NCBI GenBank assembly: GCA_036013055.1
Contig: DASCQM010000014.1
Location: forward strand, 89,200 to 153,199
From: SHYR01 sp036013055
GTDB taxonomy: Bacteria; Chloroflexota; Dehalococcoidia; UBA2979
Length of the DNA: 64,000 nucleotides
Direction of reading: 5' to 3'
The stretch's first letter is position 1, and each line of letters starts with the position of its first letter. The notes below the pieces were generated by a model that saw only the letters and a list, made by a program, of their open reading frames with translations, was not told where the DNA came from and did no database searches. Both the position numbers and the translations under genes were made by a program. This document shows positions 8,472 to 15,584 of this stretch, piece after piece.

Positions 8472-9241
8472 CTGCACCAACCTCAGAACGCTCGATTCGC
8501 GTCGTCGACCTCTATCCGGAGGTGATGGACGTCTACGCCGACCGCGGCAACGTGATCGCGCTGCGCGCCCGCTGCGAGTTGCTCGGCGTCGGCTGTGAGG
8601 TCATCGCCGTCGGCCTTGGCGACGAACTGCCGGCAGAGGCCGATCTCGTGCTGATCGGCGGCGGGCAGGATCGCGAGCAGCACCGCATTGCAGATGACCT
8701 TGCCGCGCGTGGCCCCGCGCTGCGCGCATGGGCGGACGGCGACGCGGCGATGCTCGCCATCTGCGGCGGCTTCCAGCTCTTCGGCCACTACTACCGCACC
8801 GCGGCGGGCGTGGAGCTACCCGGGATCGAAATCTTCGACGCCGTCACGGTCGCCCCCGCGCCAAAGTGGCCGCGCTGCATCGGCGATGTGCTTGCGGAGG
8901 CATCGATCGAGGGCGTTGGCGAGGTCGCCGGCTTTGAGAATCACGGCGGTCGCACCTACCTCGGGCCGGACGCAGCGCCGTTCGCGCGCGTGCTGCACGG
9001 CTACGGCAACAACGGCGACGACACCAGCGAGGGTGCGATCTACCGGCAGGCGATTGGCACCTACCTCCACGGCTCGCTGCTGCCGAAGAACCCCGCGCTG
9101 ACCGACCACCTGATCGCTGCCGCATTGCGCCACCGCTACGGCGAGGCGGAGCTGCCGAGCGTCGACGATCCGTACGCCGACCGCGCCCACGCCACCGCCG
9201 CAAACGTCGCGAGGCAGCGAGGCCGCCCGAACCCTCGCTGA
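8468..9241 (+). CDS. gatD: Lipid II isoglutaminyl synthase, glutamine amidotransferase subunit GatD
   Basis: GatD supplies ammonia from glutamine to MurT. The sequence shows a class I (CobB/CobQ-like) amidotransferase with nucleophile C99 in AICGGFQ and the catalytic histidine H201 in GTYLHG. The N-terminus (LYPEVMDVYADRGN) is typical of GatD. The length of 257 residues fits the family. The GTG start overlaps the murT stop. Confidence 0.87.
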   Translation: MTAPTSERSIRVVDLYPEVMDVYADRGNVIALRARCELLGVGCEVIAVGLGDELPAEADLVLIGGGQDREQHRIADDLAARGPALRAWADGDAAMLAICGGFQLFGHYYRTAAGVELPGIEIFDAVTVAPAPKWPRCIGDVLAEASIEGVGEVAGFENHGGRTYLGPDAAPFARVLHGYGNNGDDTSEGAIYRQAIGTYLHGSLLPKNPALTDHLIAAALRHRYGEAELPSVDDPYADRAHATAANVARQRGRPNPR

Positions 9242-9323
9242 CGCGCCGCTGCCTCCGCGTTGACGTTCGCGCCGCGCCTGCCGATGCTGGCAGCGGCGGG
9301 GGTGTAGCGAGGCTGACGGCGTC

Positions 9324-10118
9324 ATGTCACGGCATCTCCTTCCGCGCCCGACCGCTCTCCTCGTCTTGCTGATCGCGGCGCTCGCCGTGGCCTGCGGCAG
9401 CAGCGACACGGAAGTCGTCGTGATCGTCGACGGCACCGTGCTGGCCTCGCCGACCGCGACTGCTGTCGGTTCGACGCCGTCCGCGACGCCCGAGCCGATC
9501 CCCTTCACGCCGACCCCGCCTCCGACGACGCTCGATCCGGACGACGTGCGTGGCTTCCTCTGGCCGGTCGTCGGGGCGTGCCTGCCGGACTCCGACCGGC
9601 TGATGCCGAACTCGCCCCGTGAGTACCGCCAGGGCTTCCACGAGGGCATCGACTGGTACGACCTCTCGTCGTGCGCTCGCGTCTCCGAAGGCACCGACGT
9701 GCTGGCGATGTACGATGGCGTCGTCGTGCGCGCCGACAGTGACTACGTCGAGCTGACGCCGCGCACGCTCGCCGACCTCGAGGCGCGGGTCGAGGCGTGC
9801 TCGTGTACCGAGCCGGAGGTCTTCGATGCGTTCCGCGGCCGGCAGGTCTGGATCGACCACGGCGCCGGGATCGTCACGCTCTACGCGCACCTCGGCACGA
9901 TCGCGGTGGACATCTATGTCGGCGCCGAGGTCTCGCGCGGAGCGGTGATCGGCGGCGTCGGTGAGTCGGGGACACCGGAGGCGATCCGCATGCCGGGCAC
10001 TCAGATGCATCTCCACGCCGAGATCCGCATCGGCGAGAGCTTCATCGGTGCCGGGCTGCCGCCGGACGAGGTGCGCGTGCTCTACGAGCGCGTCTTCGGC
10101 CCCGCCGCTGAAGAGTGA
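9324..10118 (+). CDS. Lipoprotein with M23 (LytM) peptidase domain
   Basis: The N-terminus is a lipoprotein signal peptide with lipobox LAVAC (lipidated C24), followed by a Ser/Thr/Pro linker to about residue 72. The catalytic domain keeps the M23 zinc ligands: H106 and D110 in HEGID, and H229-L-H231, plus H189 in YAHLG. Such enzymes cut peptidoglycan cross-bridges, or act as LytM regulators of other hydrolases; here the metal site looks intact. Its neighbours make and modify the wall (MurT-GatD), and the lipid-transferring enzyme Lgt is encoded next. Confidence 0.8.
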   Translation: MSRHLLPRPTALLVLLIAALAVACGSSDTEVVVIVDGTVLASPTATAVGSTPSATPEPIPFTPTPPPTTLDPDDVRGFLWPVVGACLPDSDRLMPNSPREYRQGFHEGIDWYDLSSCARVSEGTDVLAMYDGVVVRADSDYVELTPRTLADLEARVEACSCTEPEVFDAFRGRQVWIDHGAGIVTLYAHLGTIAVDIYVGAEVSRGAVIGGVGESGTPEAIRMPGTQMHLHAEIRIGESFIGAGLPPDEVRVLYERVFGPAAEE

Positions 10119-10194
10119 GGCGCGTCTCATCCCAGAGGGCGCGCTCGAGTAGCATGGATCGCGCCCCGAACAGCCGACGTTAGGACAACGAACA

Positions 10195-11091
10195 GTGCAG
10201 CCGTTCCTCGTGATCGAGCTTGGCTTTGACCCCGACCTGCTCACGATCGGCGGGTTTCTGCTCACGTGGCACGGCATCTTCACTGCCGTCGGCATCCTGA
10301 TCGGCGTCAACCTCTCCCTGCGCATGGCGCGGGTGATCCACTACAACGAGGACGACGCGTACACGCTCGCACTCGTCGGTGTACCGAGCGGCGTGTTCGG
10401 CGCGCGCCTGCTGTTTGTCGCTGAGCGCTGGGATTTCTACGGCGAGAACCCGGGTCGCATCCTCGCGATCACCGAGGGCGGAATCTCGATCTGGGGTGCG
10501 ATCCTCGGTGGCGTGCTCGGCGGCTTTCTCTTCGCGCTCTGGCGGCGCTACCCGATCACCGGCGCGCTCGACATCGCGGCCTTCGGCATCATCGCGGGCC
10601 AGGCGACGGGCCGGATCGGCGATGTGATCAACGGCGAACACCTGGCGATCGCGACCGACGTGCCGTGGGGCGTGATCTACACGAACCCCGCCTCGCCGGC
10701 CTTCGCGCACTCGATCACCGTCGGCGCGCATCACCCGGCGACGGCGTACGAGCTGATCGGCGACCTCGTGATCCTCGGGGTGCTGTTCTATGTGCTGAAC
10801 GGCGTCTTCCGACGCAGGCCCGGGCTGACCTTCTTCACGTACCTCGTTGGCTATGCCGTGATGCGGATGGTGCTTACGGAATTGCGCGTCGACTCGGCGG
10901 TCGCGGCCTTCGGGCTGCGCGTGCCGCAACTCGTATCATTGATCGTCGTACTGGTGTCGGTCCCGTTCATCGTCTACCTCGCGGGGCAGGATCCCGTCGA
11001 TCGGGACGAGCCTCCCGCGCCGCAGGGCACGAACACCGGCCAGTTCATGCGCCGCGAGGGTCGCCGCGTCCCGGTACGACGTCGCCACTAG
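10195..11091 (+). CDS. lgt: Prolipoprotein diacylglyceryl transferase
   Basis: Lgt transfers diacylglyceryl from phosphatidylglycerol to the lipobox cysteine of lipoprotein precursors at the membrane. The protein has about seven hydrophobic segments and the Lgt signature GQATGRIGDVINGEH (about residues 139-153) with the key Arg and Asn, followed by HHPATAYE. Length (298) is normal. GTG 10195 follows TTAGGACAACGAACA; a TAGCAT -10-like element lies about 40 bases upstream. Confidence 0.9.
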   Translation: MQPFLVIELGFDPDLLTIGGFLLTWHGIFTAVGILIGVNLSLRMARVIHYNEDDAYTLALVGVPSGVFGARLLFVAERWDFYGENPGRILAITEGGISIWGAILGGVLGGFLFALWRRYPITGALDIAAFGIIAGQATGRIGDVINGEHLAIATDVPWGVIYTNPASPAFAHSITVGAHHPATAYELIGDLVILGVLFYVLNGVFRRRPGLTFFTYLVGYAVMRMVLTELRVDSAVAAFGLRVPQLVSLIVVLVSVPFIVYLAGQDPVDRDEPPAPQGTNTGQFMRREGRRVPVRRRH

Positions 11092-11120
11092 GGCGTCGCG
11101 ACGGATCGGGGCGCGCCGCG

Positions 11121-11363
11121 ATGCCTGACGTTGTGCTGTATTCGCGGCCCGGCTGCCACCTCTGCGAGGACGCGCTGCAGCTGCTTGAGTCGCTGCGTGC
11201 CGAATTCGGCTTCGCACTCAGCGAGGTGAATATTGAATCTGACCCGGAACTGGAGCGCCGCTTCTTCGTCGAAATCCCGGTGATCGAGCTGGATGGCGAT
11301 GTGATTGTTCAGGCGCCGATCGATGCTGCGGTCCTGCGCCGGGCGCTCGCGAACTCTAGTTGA
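11121..11363 (+). CDS. Glutaredoxin-like (DUF836-type) thiol protein
   Basis: This 80-residue thioredoxin-fold protein has a redox motif CHLC near residue 12, a cis-Pro in EIPVIEL and the usual glutaredoxin secondary-structure pattern. It could reduce disulfides or glutathione-like mixed disulfides; its partner is unknown. It sits between lgt and the sulfur island. The promoter of the SAM-riboswitch transcript overlaps its stop codon. Confidence 0.75.
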   Translation: MPDVVLYSRPGCHLCEDALQLLESLRAEFGFALSEVNIESDPELERRFFVEIPVIELDGDVIVQAPIDAAVLRRALANSS

Positions 11364-11388
11364 CAGAACGTTGAGCCAATTCTAGCCT
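11360..11388 (+). promoter_or_regulatory. Sigma70 promoter of the SAM-riboswitch operon
   Basis: TTGACA (11360-11365) and TAGCCT (11383-11388) are 17 bases apart. The expected start is near 11395, about 20 bases before the riboswitch. The -35 overlaps the stop codon of the upstream gene. Confidence 0.7.
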
Positions 11389-11412
11389 CGACCCCTCGTC
11401 TCTTTGCGGAGG

Positions 11413-11557
11413 CGGTTCATCCAGAGTGGCTGAGGGCAGCGGCCCGTCGAAGCCACGGCAACCCGGGCCGGTCTCGCCGATCGACCCGAAGGTGCCAAGT
11501 CCGACTCGTCGGATCCACATGTGACAGTCACCTGTGGCAGGCGGGAACGATGAACGG
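11413..11557 (+). promoter_or_regulatory. SAM riboswitch (SAM-I/S-box clan)
   Basis: The conserved S-box core is present: CAGAGTGGCTGAGGG, then GGCCC, then GAAGCCACGGCAACC, and later AAGGTGCCAAGTCC. The closing helix P1 is perfect (GTTCATC 11415-11421 with GATGAAC 11549-11555). S-box RNAs bind S-adenosylmethionine and usually shut off methionine and cysteine genes. The first gene downstream is annotated by similarity as threonine synthase, which is an odd target unless it works in methionine synthesis. The subtype within the SAM-I/IV clan cannot be fixed by eye. Confidence 0.9.
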
Positions 11558-11605
11558 AAGGCGACTCATGCACCATCGATCAATGTGCTGGATGGCGATG
11601 CGCTA

Positions 11606-11642
11606 GCCCGACTGCGTTCCTCTCAGGAGCGACGGATCGGGC
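11606..11642 (+). promoter_or_regulatory. Probable expression platform stem-loop of the SAM riboswitch
   Basis: GCCCGA (11606-11611) pairs with TCGGGC (11637-11642). Inside, CGTTCCT pairs with AGGAGCG (one G-U) around CTC. There is no U-tract after it, so control may be by a weak or Rho-type terminator or at translation. The start codon is 46 bases further on. Confidence 0.5.
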
Positions 11643-11688
11643 CTCTCGACCGAAGCGCGTAGACACGAACCATCAACGGAGCACCAGA

Positions 11689-12951
11689 ATGTCTTTTGAA
11701 AGCGCCCTGCGCTGCAGGGAGTGTGGGCGGGAGTATCCGCTCAATCCGATCTTTTCCTGTGAATTTTGTTTCGGCCCACTGGAAGTCGCGTACGACTACG
11801 ACGCGATCCGCGCATCGATGACACGCGAGTCGATCGCCGCCGGTCCGGCGACGCTCTGGCGCTATGGCGACCTGCTGCCGTGCGACCCGGAGTACTGCGT
11901 CGACCTCGGCACCGGCTTCACGCCGCTCGTGCGTGCCGCACGGCTGGGCGAGCAGCTGGGGTTGAAGAACCTCTGGCTGAAGAACGACACGGTCAATCCC
12001 ACCTGGTCGTTCAAGGACCGCGTGGTTAGCGTCGCGATCGCGAGGGCTCGCCAGTTTGGGTTCGATGCGATGGCCTGCGCCAGCACTGGGAACCTCGCCA
12101 ACTCCGTGGCGGCGCACGCCTCCCACGCCGGGATGGACGCGTACGTCTTCATTCCGAACGACCTGGAGCAGGGCAAGGTCGTTGGCAGCAACATCTACGA
12201 CCCGACATTGGTGATGGTCGAGGGCTCCTACGACGACGTGAACCGGCTCTGCACGGAGCTCTCCGCCGACCGCAACTGGGCCTTCGTGAATATCAACGTG
12301 CGGCCGTACTACGCCGAGGGCTCGCGCACGCTCGCATTCGAGGTCGCCGAGCAACTCGGCTGGCGCGCGCCCGACCACATCGTCGCCCCGCTCGCCTCCG
12401 GGTCGCTCTACACGAAGATCTGGAAGGGCCTGCAGGAGTTCGCGAAGATCGGGCTGATCGACGAGCCGCACACTCGGATGTCGGGCGCGCAGGCGGAAGG
12501 GTGCTCGCCGATCGCGACGGCCTACCGCGAGGGCACGCTCAACTTCCGGCCGCAGAAGCCGAACACCATTGCCCGCTCACTCGCGATCGGTAATCCCGCC
12601 GATGGGTACTACGCGCTGAAGGTGATGGAAGAGACCAATGGTGGCGCGGAGGCCGTCACCGATCAGGAAGTGATCGATGGCGTGAAGCTGCTCGCCGAGA
12701 CGGAAGGCATATTCGCCGAGACGGCGGGCGGCGTGACGATCGCGTGCCTGAAGAAGATGGCGGAGAGCGGTCACATCCAGCCCGACGAAGAGACGGTGGC
12801 GTTCATCACTGGTGCGGGCCTGAAGACCGTTGAGTCGGTACAGGACGAACTCACCGCGCCGATCCGTGTGCCGGCAGACGCCGCGGCGTTCGACGAGGCG
12901 CTTGCCGCCCGCAGTCCGCAACTCGCCGGCGCGCCCGCAGGAGGTGCCTAG
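11689..12951 (+). CDS. Threonine-synthase-like PLP enzyme; probable MetM-type homocysteine synthase
   Basis: The protein is a fold-type II PLP enzyme of the threonine synthase family, with the PLP lysine K109 in NPTWSFKDR and a glycine-rich phosphate loop (GGVTIA). An N-terminal zinc ribbon has C9, C12, C24 and C27. A second, canonical ThrC lies at 56382 beside homoserine dehydrogenase. This copy instead follows a SAM riboswitch and precedes a NIL-domain protein and a sulfur-carrier protein. Known biology: Streptomyces MetM, a ThrC homologue, turns O-phosphohomoserine into homocysteine using thiocarboxylated carrier MetO. I infer the same role here. Plain threonine synthase cannot be ruled out from sequence alone. 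Confidence 0.8.
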   Translation: MSFESALRCRECGREYPLNPIFSCEFCFGPLEVAYDYDAIRASMTRESIAAGPATLWRYGDLLPCDPEYCVDLGTGFTPLVRAARLGEQLGLKNLWLKNDTVNPTWSFKDRVVSVAIARARQFGFDAMACASTGNLANSVAAHASHAGMDAYVFIPNDLEQGKVVGSNIYDPTLVMVEGSYDDVNRLCTELSADRNWAFVNINVRPYYAEGSRTLAFEVAEQLGWRAPDHIVAPLASGSLYTKIWKGLQEFAKIGLIDEPHTRMSGAQAEGCSPIATAYREGTLNFRPQKPNTIARSLAIGNPADGYYALKVMEETNGGAEAVTDQEVIDGVKLLAETEGIFAETAGGVTIACLKKMAESGHIQPDEETVAFITGAGLKTVESVQDELTAPIRVPADAAAFDEALAARSPQLAGAPAGGA

Positions 12952-12953
12952 CC

Positions 12954-13202
12954 ATGGCAACAAAGCGAGTCCGATTCACCTTTGAGCCGGACAAGATCAA
13001 GCAACCAGTGATCTACGATCTCGGGCACCGCTTCGAGGTCGTGACGAACATTCGCATGGCCGATGTCGACGACAGCGTCGGCTGGGTCGTACTCGAACTC
13101 GAAGGCGAGCTCGATGAGATCGAGCGTAGCATCGTCTGGGCCCGAGAGGTCGGCGTCCGCGTCGACGATCCGACGCTCGGCGACGTCGTCGAGGGGGCCT
13201 GA
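12954..13202 (+). CDS. NIL-domain protein
   Basis: This 82-residue protein has the NIL-domain pattern also found at the C-terminus of MetN transporters and in proteins of methanogen homocysteine synthesis. Start and end segments are typical (FTFEPDKIKQPVIYDLG; VGVRVDD). NIL domains bind methionine or act as partners in homocysteine formation. It follows the MetM-like gene by two bases, so it is co-translated and SAM-controlled. A role as regulator or partner of that enzyme is likely but inferred. Confidence 0.8.
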   Translation: MATKRVRFTFEPDKIKQPVIYDLGHRFEVVTNIRMADVDDSVGWVVLELEGELDEIERSIVWAREVGVRVDDPTLGDVVEGA

Positions 13203-13292
13203 GCGTACGCGCTGGCCAGCCACGCTCACGCGGAGCCCGTCGAAGGGTGCCGATAGACTAAGTGCCGGAAGCGGCCAGAGAAGGAATTGAGA

Positions 13293-13568
13293 ATGCCAGT
13301 CACAGTGAAGATCCCGACACCCCTGCGGTCGCTCACCAACGAAGTCGACAAGGTCGATAGCGATGGGCAGACGATCGCGGCGATGGTCGAGAACCTCGAG
13401 AGCGCGTTTCCCGGAATGAAGGAGCGCCTCTGCGAGGACTCCGGCGAGTTGCGCCGCTTTGTGAACATCTACGTCAACGGCGAGGACGTGCGTTTCCTCG
13501 ACGGGCTCGCGACCGCGCTCGGCGAAGGCGATGAGATCTCGATCGTGCCGGCGGTCGCGGGGGGCTAG
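13293..13568 (+). CDS. Ubiquitin-like sulfur carrier protein (MetO/CysO type)
   Basis: The 91-residue protein has the ThiS/MoaD beta-grasp fold pattern and ends in VPAVAGG, the free Gly-Gly tail that is adenylated and converted to a thiocarboxylate. It closely resembles mycobacterial CysO by memory of that family (RFVNIYVN-EDVRFL-GLAT near residues 55-75). Position after the MetM-like and NIL genes suggests it delivers sulfur for homocysteine. ATG 13293 follows AAGGA at 13281; the in-frame TTG 13287 is less likely. A TAGACT at 13254 may give it an extra promoter. Confidence 0.87.
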   Translation: MPVTVKIPTPLRSLTNEVDKVDSDGQTIAAMVENLESAFPGMKERLCEDSGELRRFVNIYVNGEDVRFLDGLATALGEGDEISIVPAVAGG

Positions 13569-13637
13569 CCGCTGCCCGATAGCGAATCCGACACGGGAGC
13601 TGAGGCCCCGACGGCGCTGAGACCGACGCTGCTTGGA

Positions 13638-14021
13638 TTGAGCGGCGGCCTTATCGCGCTTGGCGTGACCGTGCTCTACGTCGCGATCATCCTCGACGAG
13701 GGTGTGGCCTCGAACGATCGCTCAGCGGTGATGTTCGTCTCCTCCGCGCTGGCCGCCTCATCGTCGCTCGCGATCTCCGGCTCGCTCTGGCCGAGTCCGT
13801 ACGGTCGCATCGTGCTGCTCAGTGGCGCGGCGACAGCGATGTTCGCGTGGGGTCTGATCGGCATCTTCAGCGTCGGGATGCCACTGCTGCTTGGCAGCGG
13901 GTTCACGTGGGGAGCCACGATCCGCGCCTGGAACGAGCAGCGCGAGGCGACTGCGGCGGCGGGAGCTGCTTCTGTCATCGCCCTCGTCGTCACGGTGGCG
14001 GGACTGGCAGTGACAGTCTGA
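13638..14021 (+). CDS. Small integral membrane protein, four helices
   Basis: About four hydrophobic segments span this 127-residue protein. I recognise no family motif. It lies within the sulfur island, 69 bases after the carrier gene, and the promoter of the Rrf2 gene overlaps its 3' end. No ATG is available; TTG 13638 is the first start codon in frame and its ribosome binding site is weak, so the start is uncertain. A transport or sensor role would be speculation. Confidence 0.5.
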   Translation: MSGGLIALGVTVLYVAIILDEGVASNDRSAVMFVSSALAASSSLAISGSLWPSPYGRIVLLSGAATAMFAWGLIGIFSVGMPLLLGSGFTWGATIRAWNEQREATAAAGAASVIALVVTVAGLAVTV

Positions 14022-14040
14022 GCGCAGAGCGTGATACAAT
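14011..14040 (+). promoter_or_regulatory. Promoter of the Rrf2-cysK transcript
   Basis: TGACAG at 14011-14016 is followed after 18 bases by TACAAT at 14035-14040. It lies about 100 bases ahead of the regulator gene, inside the end of the preceding membrane-protein gene. Confidence 0.5.
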
Positions 14041-14043
14041 GCT

Positions 14044-14056
14044 GACCAAATTAGTC
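14044..14056 (+). promoter_or_regulatory. Candidate Rrf2 operator
   Basis: GACCAA-A-TTAGTC is an inverted repeat with one mismatch, placed just after the -10 box, over the transcript start. Its position suggests autoregulation by the Rrf2 protein encoded downstream. Confidence 0.4.
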
Positions 14057-14138
14057 GGGAATAGCGGCGATCCCTCGCTCGAACGTGTGGCTGAATCTGG
14101 CGGCACGTCGACGGGGCGGAGCGCGGGGTAACGATCCG

Positions 14139-14585
14139 ATGATGATTAGCACCAAGGGCGACTACGGCGTACGTGCGCTGATCGACCTCGCTCTTCACGA
14201 TGGCGAGGGTCCGGTGCAGCGCGCGGAAATCGCTGAGCGGCGCCAGATCCCGGAGTCCTACCTCGACCACCTGCTCGCGCAGTTGCGTCGTGACGGCTTC
14301 ATCCGCAGCACCCGCGGACCGGGCGGCGGGCACCAGCTCGCGAAGACCCCGACCGAGATCTGTCTGCTGCACGTGCTGGAGAGCCTGGAAGGCTCACTGT
14401 CGCCGATCGGATGCGTGCACAAGGATGCAGCCGACGATTCCCACGACACGCTCTGTGGTCAGCAGTGGGTGTGGCGCGACCTCTACGACGAGATGAGAGA
14501 AAAGCTGGCGGCGATCTCGATCGCTGACCTGGTCAAACACGAACAAGAGCGGGTGCAGACGGCTGCACCGAGCTACAGCATCTGA
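14139..14585 (+). CDS. Rrf2-family transcriptional regulator
   Basis: The first about 70 residues are a winged helix with the Rrf2 pattern (STKGDYGVRALIDLA; RQIPESYLDHLLAQLRRDGFI; RGPGGGHQLAK). IscR-type proteins carry three closely spaced cysteines for an Fe-S cluster; here C92 and C106 are in that region but the third is distant (C75), so cluster binding is doubtful. The gene directly precedes cysK. In Bacillus the Rrf2 protein CymR controls cysteine metabolism together with CysK, so a similar role is attractive. ATG 14139 is taken because the reading frame further upstream lacks conserved Rrf2 residues. Confidence 0.85.
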   Translation: MMISTKGDYGVRALIDLALHDGEGPVQRAEIAERRQIPESYLDHLLAQLRRDGFIRSTRGPGGGHQLAKTPTEICLLHVLESLEGSLSPIGCVHKDAADDSHDTLCGQQWVWRDLYDEMREKLAAISIADLVKHEQERVQTAAPSYSI

Positions 14586-14596
14586 GGGCTGAAGAC

Positions 14597-15544
14597 ATGC
14601 AAGATGCCGCGGTGCAAGCCTCGGTTGATGGCGCACCTGCGATCGTCGATTCGGTCATCGACCTGATCGGCGGGACCCCGCTCGTCCGCCTTCAGCGCAT
14701 CACGCCCGAGGGGGGTGCCGAGATCCTCGGCAAGCTGGAGGCGAATAACCCCGGTGGCTCGGTGAAGGATCGCATCGCGCTCAGCATGATCGAGGCCGCC
14801 GAGGGCGATGGCGCGCTCTCGCCCGGCGACACGCTGGTTGAGCCGACATCCGGCAACACCGGCATCGGCCTGGCGATGGTTGCGGCCCGGAAGGGATACC
14901 GGCTGATCCTGACGATGCCGGAAGACTACAGCGTCGAGCGTCGACGCCTGCTGGAGCGCTTCGGCGCGGAGCTTGTGCTGACGCCGGCGATCGAGGGCAT
15001 GACCGGCGCGGTCCACGCCGCGAACGAGCTGCGTGACGGCAAGGGCTACTTTATGCCACAGCAGTTCGACAACCCCGCCAACCCGGAGGTACATCGACGC
15101 ACGACCGGCCCGGAGATCATCCACGCAACCGACGGCGAGCTCGACGCATTCGTCGCAGCTGTCGGCACCGGGGGCACGATCACCGGCGTCGGCGAGGCGC
15201 TGCGCGCGGAAGGGATCGACACACGCATCGTCGCCGTCGAGCCCTCGCGTGCCGCAGTGCTGCAGGGTGGCCGCGCCGGCCTGCACGCGATCCAGGGGAT
15301 CGGGGCGTCATTCGTGCCCGGGGTCTTGAACCAGGACATCTACGACGACATCATTTCTGTTCGCGATGAAGACGCCTTCGCCATGACCGTACGGTTGACG
15401 CGCGAAGAGGGGCTGCTCGTCGGCATCTCGTCCGGCGCGAACGTCTGGGCGGCCGTCGAGGTCGCGAAGGAGCTTGGTCCGGAGCAGCGCGTCGTGACGA
15501 TGCTCTGCGACACGGGCGAGCGTTACCTGAGCGTCTCGCTGTGA
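14597..15544 (+). CDS. cysK: Cysteine synthase A, O-acetylserine sulfhydrylase type
   Basis: CysK makes cysteine from O-acetylserine and sulfide. The PLP lysine is K57 in GGSVKDR and the substrate-binding loop TSGNTG is at 84-89. The C-terminal half has the conserved GIGASFVPGVLN and VGISSGAN segments of the OASS family. Length (315) is normal. It follows the Rrf2 gene by 11 bases, so both are probably one transcript. The island carries a second cysteine synthase of another type at 17119. Confidence 0.92.
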   Translation: MQDAAVQASVDGAPAIVDSVIDLIGGTPLVRLQRITPEGGAEILGKLEANNPGGSVKDRIALSMIEAAEGDGALSPGDTLVEPTSGNTGIGLAMVAARKGYRLILTMPEDYSVERRRLLERFGAELVLTPAIEGMTGAVHAANELRDGKGYFMPQQFDNPANPEVHRRTTGPEIIHATDGELDAFVAAVGTGGTITGVGEALRAEGIDTRIVAVEPSRAAVLQGGRAGLHAIQGIGASFVPGVLNQDIYDDIISVRDEDAFAMTVRLTREEGLLVGISSGANVWAAVEVAKELGPEQRVVTMLCDTGERYLSVSL

Positions 15545-15584
15545 GCATCGTGAGCGTGATCACTACGAGAGGAGAGCGACGCGC

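Noticed and set aside
11689..12951. Simple annotation as the threonine synthase of the organism
   Set aside because: A canonical ThrC lies with hom at 56382, and the SAM riboswitch, NIL protein and sulfur carrier around this copy fit homocysteine synthesis better.
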